NCBI GenBank assembly: GCA_963797115.1
Contig: CAWCOH010000001.1
Location: forward strand, 1-64,000
Source: AP-15 sp963797115
GTDB lineage: Bacteria > Pseudomonadota > Alphaproteobacteria > ATCC43930 > CGMCC-115725
DNA length: 64,000 nt
Reading direction: 5' to 3'
Of this stretch, positions 8,473 to 15,028 are shown piece by piece. Numbering within the stretch: position 1 is the stretch's first letter; every line of letters begins with the position of its first letter. The notes under the pieces are model-generated. The model worked only from the letters and a program-made list of their open reading frames with translations, did no database searches and was not told the DNA's origin. Position numbers and translations under genes: made by a program.

Positions 8473-9369
8473 TCGATCGAGGAGCGCGCGCCGGAAACCT
8501 CCCGAGCGACATTGAGAAATCGCCCAACCAACCCCGGCGGCGGGTCGATGTCATGCTTCAGAGCGATGACTGCGTAGCCGGGGTCTTGAAGTAAGGGCCG
8601 CATCACCGCGCGGAGACCCGCGACCAATACCGACGAAGACGGCGCTATGGCGATGGCGGAACCGGCGCGCGCCAACATGATGGCCGTTCGACGGTTGAAC
8701 ACACGAAATGCAACGCGAGGCCAATCCGACTTCTTACCCAGCCGGCGTAGTCGGGCGAGGACGGTCTTCTGGGCCGAAGAACGGACCAGAGCGAGAGCTT
8801 CGCCAGCAAGGTCGGCCGGGACAACCCCCTCCCTACAACAGAGTGGGTGTCCCTCAGGAAGGACGACGCTCCAGCTCTCCTGCCATAGCTCTTCAATGAC
8901 GAAGCCATTTGCATCCTGAGGCTCCGAGGCAAGTGCGAGGTCGATCGTGTTCGCGCGCAGCGCCGGGACCACCTCCGGTCCTGACAATTCGACCAGCTCG
9001 ATCAAGACATTCGGTGAGCTGGCATGGAATGCTGCGAGAATAGAGGTCAGTCCGAGCGTCGCGGCATCGTCGGTGAGGCCGATTCGCAGCCGCCCCGAGC
9101 GACCGAGCCCAATGAGCTGCACGCGGCGGATGGCGTCCTCAACCTGATCGAGGATGTGGCGCGCTTCGGTGAGAAATTCGGCGCCCGCCGATGTAAGCCC
9201 GGCAAGACGATTTCGCTGTCGCGCAAACAGGCTGACGCCCATCTGCTCTTCGAGCCCGGCTACCTGTTTGGTGAGCGCCGGCTGCGTGATCCCCAGCCTG
9301 TGGGCGGCGCGCCGGAGATTAAAGCTCCTCAGCCGCGATCACGAAGTATCGGAGATGCCTAAGCTCAAC
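8301..9369 (-). pseudogene. LysR-type regulator remnant
   Basis: This is a LysR-type transcription regulator reading toward the trb cluster. The canonical N-terminus ELRHLRYFVIAAEEL begins at 9366, but the preceding codon is GTT (9369-9367), so the usual start is absent. After AAEEL the frame hits TAA. Skipping one T near 9322 restores NLRRAAHRLGITQPALTKQV, the winged helix-turn-helix, and the frame then runs through the effector domain (GRSGRLRIGLTDDAATLG, LIELVELSGPEVVPALR, IDLALASEP). The normal C-terminus would be near 8480. Instead the frame reads about 55 residues antisense to the DUF2274 gene. A lost start plus a frameshift in the DNA-binding domain make a functional product unlikely. 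Confidence 0.8.
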
Positions 9370-10198
9370 ATTTCCGTGCCGAATATCATCAGGCAAGCGG
9401 GTGCTGCGCACCGAACGTGGCTTTGGTGTAACTCTCATCTCTGTCATTGCCAGTTGAACCGCTGTACTCCAGACCGGAAGGCTGCGGTTCGATGCGAGTG
9501 CGCCATCTCGCTACACAGCATCCTCGCTCGACGCGCTGTCCATTGCAGCGGTATTTTGTGAGAAGACTTGGAATTTCCGTAGAATTGATGGTTAGTTACT
9601 TCAATTTAATGATCGCAACCGATCTGTGTTTTGCGACCACACCCGTCGACGCGTGGCACGAGCACGACCTTATGGCCCTCGGCTCACGGTGCACCGGCTT
9701 GCCGTTGGCCCTACGCCATACTGATGATCGCTATCGCATCGTGGATCCGAGCCAACCGACCGGGAGAATTATTTCGGCATAACCGGCCCGCTGACCCCGT
9801 GCCGCCGCAGGGCCCCAGCGTGTCGCCTGCCTCCCGGACGGGTGGGCGAGGAATCGATCCGTAGGAACAAGGCCCAGCAAGCGGCAGCACCGCGCGATGA
9901 GGTTGCGCACCCCTGTCCACCACCTTTCGAGAAGTTCGGGATGAAAGCGCCCTCGCGACCGCCTTGCGGTATCGGGACGATCGACCTTCGGCCATCCACT
10001 ATCGCGGCGCGATGTGGGTCCAGTGTCTGTCGAATTGTAGGATGGAGGAACCTTCGCGCCGCCGAAAATGCGCTGTGTTATCCAACGCTCACTTTTTTGC
10101 TGCTTACAAGCTGCTTACAGTTCGGGAAATCGAAAGCAGTGTAAGCGTGAGCGACCCCGAAGGGCCGCTATTATAGCTTTGATTTGTTTTATAAATTC
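9370..10198 (+). other. gene-poor gap between LysR remnant and tRNA-Gly
   Basis: No recognisable gene was found in this 829-base stretch. Several open frames of 60-110 codons exist on both strands, but none has a family motif, a credible ribosome binding site or a good start. Base composition is uneven, with AT-rich patches near 9570-9620 and 10085-10200. It may be the eroded end of the mobile element whose trb genes lie to the left, because it is bounded on the right by the 3' end of a tRNA gene, a common integration site. That reading is an inference. Confidence 0.5.
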
Positions 10199-10273
10199 TG
10201 GAGCGGGCGATGGGATTCGAACCCACGACCCCAACCTTGGCAAGGTTGTGCTCTACCCCTGAGCTACACCCGC
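10199..10273 (-). tRNA. tRNA-Gly(GCC)
   Basis: The minus strand folds as a complete tRNA. The acceptor stem GCGGGTG (5' end at 10273) pairs with CGCCCGC with one G-T pair. The D arm contains TAGCTCAGGGGTAGAGCA, the anticodon loop is CTTGCCAAG with anticodon GCC, and the T arm contains GGTTCGAATCC. The discriminator is T and CCA is encoded at 10201-10199. The 3' end faces the decayed trb cluster, the orientation expected if an integrative element had used this gene as attachment site. Confidence 0.95.
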
Positions 10274-10375
10274 ACCGGCCGCGGCGGGTCAATCCGCGGC
10301 GCCCCCTATCTTAGCCCGCAAGGCCGGTTTTGCAAGCTTGCGTTGGTGGCCGGGAGGCGGCATCGTGCTGCTTTC

Positions 10376-10906
10376 ATGGTGCCGCCGCTCACCCCGGAAG
10401 AACTTTTTGCCCGCCTCGATGCCCTCGGGATCGCGCACCGAACCTACTCGCATCCTCCGGTCTTCACTGTCGCCGAGGCGACGGCGCTGCGCGGCAGCCT
10501 GCCGGGAGGGCACTGCAAGAGCCTCTTCCTCAAAGACAAGAAGGGCGGGTTCTGGCTTACGGTCATGCTCGAGGAGCGGAGCGTCGATTTGAAGAGGCTC
10601 GCGGCCCGGCTTGGTGCGCCACGCTTCTCGTTCGGCCGCGCCGACGATCTTTACGAGCTCCTCGGGGTGCGCCCCGGGAGTGTGACGCCCTTTGCGCTCG
10701 TCAACGATGTCGCAGGGCGCGTCGCCCCGGTGCTCGATGCCGCGATGCTCGAGCACGACCCGCTCAACTATCACCCGCTGGCAAATGATCGCACGACCGC
10801 GGTGGCGCCCGCCGATCTGTTGCGCTTCATCGCGGCATGCGGGCACGTGCCGCGAATCATCGACCTCGCCGGTTTCGAGCGCGAGCCGGCGCCAGCGGCA
10901 GGTTGA
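10376..10906 (+). CDS. YbaK/ProX-type aminoacyl-tRNA deacylase
   Basis: This is a trans-acting editing domain related to the insertion domain of prolyl-tRNA synthetase and to PrdX/ProXp-ala. Such proteins hydrolyse mischarged aminoacyl-tRNA, typically Ala-tRNA-Pro, in the cytoplasm. The 176-residue product shows the family pattern: YSHPPVFTVAEA near residues 22-33, GGHCKSLFLKDKKGGFWL (the CKSLFL block) near 43-60, LGVRPGSVTPFALVND near 100-115 and YHPLANDRTTAVAP near 133-146. ATG 10376 is chosen because the domain starts right after it; the frame is open further upstream into the tRNA gene. It stands alone between tRNA-Gly and cnoX. Confidence 0.85.
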   Translation: MVPPLTPEELFARLDALGIAHRTYSHPPVFTVAEATALRGSLPGGHCKSLFLKDKKGGFWLTVMLEERSVDLKRLAARLGAPRFSFGRADDLYELLGVRPGSVTPFALVNDVAGRVAPVLDAAMLEHDPLNYHPLANDRTTAVAPADLLRFIAACGHVPRIIDLAGFEREPAPAAG

Positions 10907-11297
10907 GCGGAGGCTGCCGCTCTTGCGCAGGCAAGGCCGGCACATACATAGGGCTTAGTGTGATATTATCAATTCTTGAGTGAGATTTTTATGCTAAACA
11001 AACAAGCGAGAGACCGCGTGCCGAATTCCGCTGCCAATTCGCTGCCGACCGCGTTTTCGGCGCCAAAACCATACCAAATTTCCGCTGCCGATCAGCTTGG
11101 CCAAATTGTACTCAAGCCGTTGAGCCCATGCAGGTTTTGACGTTCAAAGGGGGCTTTTTGGCGGCTGAGAAGCGGTTTTTCCCTGCCGGCAGGGGAAATG
11201 CTAAGGGGTTAGCCGTGCCTCCGACCCCGCCGCCGGAGCGCTTGTCATCGCCGAACTCTGCCGCCATGTTGTAGGTTAAAGCCAAACGAGGAGAGCG
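10907..11297 (+). other. intergenic region with inverted repeat before cnoX
   Basis: No gene is visible in these 391 bases. The left half is AT-rich (10960-11010) and could hold a promoter. A motif related to AATTCCGCTGCC occurs three times (near 11024, 11036 and 11078). Just before cnoX, at 11178-11198, lies an imperfect palindrome TTTCCCTGCC/GGCAGGGGAAA, which could be an operator or a small hairpin. Function is unknown. Confidence 0.4.
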
Positions 11298-12212
11298 ATG
11301 CCGAGCGAAGCTTTGATCGGCGGCGCGGGCGCCGGCCCCGCCGCGGTGAAGGACGTCACGACCGCGACGTTCATGACCGAGGTCGTCGACGGGTCCTTCG
11401 AGGCTCCGGTGATCGTCGATTTCTGGGCGCCCTGGTGCGGGCCGTGCAAGCAGCTCGGGCCGATCCTCGAAAAGACGGTGCGCGCCACCAATGGTGCGGT
11501 CCGGATGGTCAAGGTCAATATCGACGAGAACCCCCAGATCGCCCAGCAGATGCGCATCCAGTCGATCCCTGCCGTCTACGCTTTCAAGGACGGCCGCCCG
11601 GTCGACGGGTTTGTCGGGGCGCAACCCGAAAGCCAGGTCAAGCAGTTCGTCCAGCGCCTGGGTGGCGGCAAGGGCGGCCCTTCGCCGGTCGAGGAAGCGA
11701 TGGCGATGGCCAAGCAAGCGCTGCAGACGGGCGATCACAAGACCGCCGGTGCTCTCTATTCGCAGGTCCTGCAGCGCGACCCGGCCAACCTCGAAGCGCT
11801 CGCCGGCAACATCAGGGCGATGATCGCGCGCGGCGACCTCGGCAAGGCGCGGCAAGCGCTCGACCGGGTGCCGAAGGAGAGCGCCACGCACGCCGAGATC
11901 ACCGCGGCACGCTCGGCGCTCGAACTCGCCGAGCAGGCGCAGAAGGCGATGGCCGGGGCGAGCAAGCTGCGCGCCCGGCTGGCGACCAATCCCGACGATC
12001 ACGATGCGCGCTTTCAGCTTGCCACGGCACTCTTCGGCAGCGGCAATCGCGAGGCGGCGATAGATGAGCTCCTCGGCCTGTTCAGGCGCGACCGCGAGTG
12101 GAACGAGCAGGCGGCACGCAAGCAGCTCGTCAAATTCTTCGAGGCGATGGGCCCGACCGATCCGCTAACCCTGAGTGGCAGGCGGCGGCTCTCCGCCCAG
12201 ATGTTTTCCTGA
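11298..12212 (+). CDS. cnoX: CnoX/YbbN thioredoxin-TPR chaperedoxin
   Basis: CnoX-type proteins hold unfolded, oxidation-damaged clients and pass them to chaperonins. The 304-residue product has an N-terminal thioredoxin fold with DFWAPWCGPCKQLGP (active site CGPC at residues 47-50) and the cis-Pro region SIPAVYAF. The C-terminal half is TPR-like (ALYSQVLQRDPANLEALAGN, ARQALDRVPKES, ARLATNPDDHDARFQLATAL). An intact CGPC is common in alphaproteobacterial members, whereas E. coli CnoX lacks it, so a redox role is possible here. ATG 11298 follows a GAGGAG ribosome binding site. The next gene follows after 13 bases, so the two are probably co-transcribed. Confidence 0.92.
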   Translation: MPSEALIGGAGAGPAAVKDVTTATFMTEVVDGSFEAPVIVDFWAPWCGPCKQLGPILEKTVRATNGAVRMVKVNIDENPQIAQQMRIQSIPAVYAFKDGRPVDGFVGAQPESQVKQFVQRLGGGKGGPSPVEEAMAMAKQALQTGDHKTAGALYSQVLQRDPANLEALAGNIRAMIARGDLGKARQALDRVPKESATHAEITAARSALELAEQAQKAMAGASKLRARLATNPDDHDARFQLATALFGSGNREAAIDELLGLFRRDREWNEQAARKQLVKFFEAMGPTDPLTLSGRRRLSAQMFS

Positions 12213-12225
12213 AGGAGGTGCCGGG

Positions 12226-12885
12226 ATGAGCGAACGGCTGGGCGGAACCGCGCTCCCCTTGATCCTTCCGATCTTTCCGCTGACCGGCGTGCTGCTGCTG
12301 CCGCGCGGCCGGCTGCCGCTCAACATCTTCGAGCCGCGCTATCTGGCGATGACGCGCGATGCGCTCGCCGGCGAACGGCTGATCGGCATGGTGCAGCCGA
12401 GCGATCCGCGCGGCGCCGGGGATAACCCGCCAGTCTATCCGACCGGATGCGCCGGGCGCATTACATCGTTTTCCGAGACCGATGACGGGCGCTTCCTGAT
12501 CGCCTTGACCGGCATCACCCGGTTCCGCATCCGCGAGGAATTGCCGCTGTTGGAGGGCTATCGGCGGGTCGTGCCGGAGTGGAGCGAATTCGCCAGCGAT
12601 CTCCAGAGCGAAGACGAGCCCGGTTTCGACCGTGACCGGCTGTTGCGCGGCCTCAGGGCCTATTTCCAGCATCATCAGATGCAGGCCGATTGGGATGCGA
12701 TCACTTCGGTGCCGGGCGAGCGGCTCGTCACCTCGATCGCGATGATCTGCCCGTTCGAGCCGAGCGAGAAGCAGGCCCTGCTCGAGGCCTCCGATCTCGA
12801 AGAGCGGGCTCGGCTCCTGACCGCGATCGTCGAGATGGCGGCGTTGAACCAGCCTCGGGACGGCGCCGGCAGCGCGCGCCATTGA
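12226..12885 (+). CDS. LON substrate-binding-domain protein
   Basis: This is a stand-alone LON N-terminal (PUA-like) domain protein of 219 residues without the AAA+ ATPase or the Ser-Lys protease of Lon. The motif LPIFPLTGVLLLPRGRLPLNIFEPRY (read in parts at residues 12-37) is the hallmark of the family, followed by MTRDALAGERLIGMVQP and GRFLIALTGITRFRI. It presumably binds misfolded protein or another ligand, but its function is not established. ATG 12226 is preceded by AGGAGGT at about 12213-12219, a strong site. It lies between cnoX and a Trm112-like gene; this trio is common in alphaproteobacteria. Confidence 0.9.
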   Translation: MSERLGGTALPLILPIFPLTGVLLLPRGRLPLNIFEPRYLAMTRDALAGERLIGMVQPSDPRGAGDNPPVYPTGCAGRITSFSETDDGRFLIALTGITRFRIREELPLLEGYRRVVPEWSEFASDLQSEDEPGFDRDRLLRGLRAYFQHHQMQADWDAITSVPGERLVTSIAMICPFEPSEKQALLEASDLEERARLLTAIVEMAALNQPRDGAGSARH

Positions 12886-12907
12886 GCGGGATTTCTGGAG
12901 GAGGGGT

Positions 12908-13123
12908 ATGGAAGCGACACCGGAAGTCGATCCGAAGCTGCTCGAAATCCTGGTCTGCCCACTGACCAAGGCACCATTGCGCTACGACCGCGAAGCCCAG
13001 GAGCTGATCAGCGAGGAGGCGGGATTGGCCTATCCGATCCGTGACGGCATTCCGATCATGCTGATCGACGAGGCACGCCGGTTGCGTGACGACGAGTTGC
13101 CGTCGAAGCCGCCGCCGCCTTGA
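12908..13123 (+). CDS. Trm112-like (UPF0434) protein
   Basis: This 71-residue protein belongs to the Trm112/YcaR family. The motif DPKLLEILVCPLTKAPL (residues 8-24) and the tail LAYPIRDGIPIMLIDEARRL are diagnostic. Bacterial members typically carry one or two cysteines; here only one is visible, in VCPLT, so metal binding is unlikely in the usual way. Eukaryotic and archaeal relatives activate methyltransferases, but the bacterial role is unclear. It follows the LON-domain gene by 22 bases with a GGAGG site just before its ATG and precedes the DUF971 gene by nine bases. Confidence 0.9.
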   Translation: MEATPEVDPKLLEILVCPLTKAPLRYDREAQELISEEAGLAYPIRDGIPIMLIDEARRLRDDELPSKPPPP

Positions 13124-13132
13124 GGAGCTGAT

Positions 13133-13510
13133 GTGGGCCCCGGCAGGGCGACGCGCTGGCCGGTCGAGCTGCGCCTCAAAAAGGCGGAGAAGGTGCTCGA
13201 GGTGGCGTACGACGACGGCAGCCGATTCCGCCTCCCGGCCGAGTATCTGCGGGTCGAGAGCCCGTCTGCCGAGGTCCAGGGTCACGGACCCGGACAGAAG
13301 ACGTTGGTCGACGGCCGCGCCCATGTCGGGATCATCGCGCTGGAGCCGGTTGGCAATTATGCGGTGCGCATCACCTTCGACGATCTCCATGAAACCGGGA
13401 TCTATTCCTGGGCCTATCTCTATGAGCTCGGCGTCGAGTACGAGACGCGCTGGCGCGCCTATCTCGAAGGCCTTGCGGCGAACGGTCTCAGCCGCGAGCC
13501 GGCACGATAA
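13133..13510 (+). CDS. DUF971 protein
   Basis: This is a 125-residue protein with the domain found at the N-terminus of gamma-butyrobetaine hydroxylase and as stand-alone bacterial proteins (DUF971). The pattern includes RWPVELRLKKAEKVLEV, RLPAEYLRVESPSAE, the Gly-rich loop before VDGRAHVGI, NYAVRITFDDLHETGIYSW and LYELG. Some family members are linked to iron-sulfur cluster carriers; no evidence of that is visible here. GTG 13133 is chosen, because the ATG two bases earlier is in another frame. It is the last gene of the cnoX-LON-Trm112-DUF971 run and faces the convergent flavin hydroxylase gene. Confidence 0.9.
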   Translation: MGPGRATRWPVELRLKKAEKVLEVAYDDGSRFRLPAEYLRVESPSAEVQGHGPGQKTLVDGRAHVGIIALEPVGNYAVRITFDDLHETGIYSWAYLYELGVEYETRWRAYLEGLAANGLSREPAR

Positions 13511-13544
13511 TTCGCCGGTCATGTCCTGGGTTATTGAAAATTTC

Positions 13545-13595
13545 GCACTATCGTGCTGGAAGTCCAGTGCTGAAATGCTAAATTGAATTTCAGCA
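13545..13595. terminator. three stacked hairpins between convergent genes
   Basis: Three small inverted repeats follow one another: GCAC-TATC-GTGC (13545-13556), CTGGA-AG-TCCAG (13556-13567) and TGCTGAAAT/ATTTCAGCA with a ten-base loop (13568-13595). They lie between the ends of DUF971 and the convergent hydroxylase gene. There is no T-tract, so a shared terminator or transcript-end structure is a guess. Confidence 0.4.
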
Positions 13596-13666
13596 ACTCT
13601 TCCTAGCCTGTAGAATCAGGCGGGGCGTAGAACGAGATCACACTAACGCCGGGACTTGGTTTAAAA

Positions 13667-14884
13667 TTACAGCGGCTCGCCGCGCACGAGACGCGGCAAG
13701 TCGCCCGCAAGCCCCATTGCGTCGCGCATCAAGAGCCGCTTGAGCGGCGGCAGGCGGTGAACCGCAGCCAGGCCGAAATCGCGGGCAAGGCGCAGCGGCG
13801 CGAATTGGTTCGAGAACAGGCGGTTGAGCCCATCGGTCACCGCCGCGAGGGCGAGCATATCAGGACGGCGCCATCTCTGGTAGTGGCCGAGCAGCTCGGC
13901 ATCGCCGATATCGAGTCCGAGCCGGCGCCGGTCGATCACCAGCTCGGCGAGCGTCGCGACGTCACGGATGCCGAGATTGAGGCCCTGACCGGCAATCGGA
14001 TGGATGACGTGCGCTGCTTCTCCGACCAATGCCAGCCGTTCCGCGAAGAAGCGCTCGGCCAGCATCAGGCTGAGTGGATATGTCCAGCGCGGTCCGATCG
14101 GCTCGACCGCGCCGAGAAAATCGCCGAAGCGCGCCGAAATCTCGGCGGCAAAGGCGGCGTCGGGGAGTGCGGCCAACCGCGCCGCGAATTCGGCCCGCTC
14201 GGTCCACACGATCGAGGAGCGGTTGCCTGTCATCGGCAGGATCGCAAACGGTCCCGCCGGCAGGAAATGCTCGACTGCGACGCCGCGATGCGGGCGCTCG
14301 TGCCGAACGGTCGTCACGATCGCGGTCTGGCGATAACGCCACGCGGCCGTGCGGATGCCGGCTGCGCGCCGCACCGGCGAATTCTGCCCGTCGGCAGCGG
14401 CGATCAGGCGCGCCGCTATCTTCCGTCCGTCGGAGAGGGTTGCGATTGCCGTGAGCAACGAGGTCTCGACGGCATCGACATCGAGCGGCGCCAGAAAAGA
14501 GAGCCTCTCCAGCGACCGGATGCGCTCGATCAATACCCGTCGGAGCACTCGGTTCTCGACGATGTAGCCGAGCGGTGTTGCCGCATCGAGGTCGCGATGG
14601 TCGTAGTGCAGAAACAGGGGAGAGCCATCGTCGGCGACGCGGATCTCGACGATCGGCTCGGCCTCCGCGGCGACCTCTGGCCACAGGCCGAGGGCATCCA
14701 AAAGGCAGCGGGAGCCGTAGGCGATCGCCGAGGTGCGCCCGTCGAAGCCCTCTGCGAGCATCGTACCGGGATCCTGGCGATCGACGATCGCCACGCCCAG
14801 TCCGGCGCCGGCACACGCGCTGCCGAGCAGCAGCCCTATCAGACCACCGCCGACGATCAGCAGTTCGACTTGCGGCATCACCAC
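13667..14884 (-). CDS. UbiH/UbiF/VisC-family FAD hydroxylase
   Basis: This FAD-dependent aromatic hydroxylase is likely to hydroxylate the ring in ubiquinone synthesis on the inner face of the membrane. The 405-residue product shows the N-terminal dinucleotide site VGGGLIGLLLGSACAGAG (residues about 11-28), DGRTSAIAYGSR (the ubiquinone-hydroxylase signature) near 48-59, and the second FAD motif ALVGEAAHVIHPIAGQGLN near 290-308. Which ring position it modifies (UbiH, UbiF or UbiL type) cannot be told from this sequence. Translation may start at GTG 14884, GTG 14881 or ATG 14878. The gene is monocistronic and divergent from ftsK. Confidence 0.9.
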   Translation of the reverse strand: MVMPQVELLIVGGGLIGLLLGSACAGAGLGVAIVDRQDPGTMLAEGFDGRTSAIAYGSRCLLDALGLWPEVAAEAEPIVEIRVADDGSPLFLHYDHRDLDAATPLGYIVENRVLRRVLIERIRSLERLSFLAPLDVDAVETSLLTAIATLSDGRKIAARLIAAADGQNSPVRRAAGIRTAAWRYRQTAIVTTVRHERPHRGVAVEHFLPAGPFAILPMTGNRSSIVWTERAEFAARLAALPDAAFAAEISARFGDFLGAVEPIGPRWTYPLSLMLAERFFAERLALVGEAAHVIHPIAGQGLNLGIRDVATLAELVIDRRRLGLDIGDAELLGHYQRWRRPDMLALAAVTDGLNRLFSNQFAPLRLARDFGLAAVHRLPPLKRLLMRDAMGLAGDLPRLVRGEPL

Positions 14885-15028
14885 AAGAGCATGGAACGCA
14901 GCCGTGGGGCTGTCCAGGGCGTGACCCCGCCAAGCGCTTTCACGGAAAGCCGCGATGGCGTATCCTGTTTCCGGTTTGTGCCGTTAGGGTCGTCGGCTTG
15001 GGGAAGCCCGGCGCTGAAGGGGGACAGC

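Noticed and set aside
9447..9782. Possible 111-residue gene in the gap beside tRNA-Gly
   Set aside because: It has no recognisable domain and no start signal, and several equally long frames overlap it on both strands.
13757..15028. Long open frame running into ftsK from the left
   Set aside because: It is antisense to the flavin hydroxylase gene, has no family motif, and FtsK homology begins only at ATG 15029.
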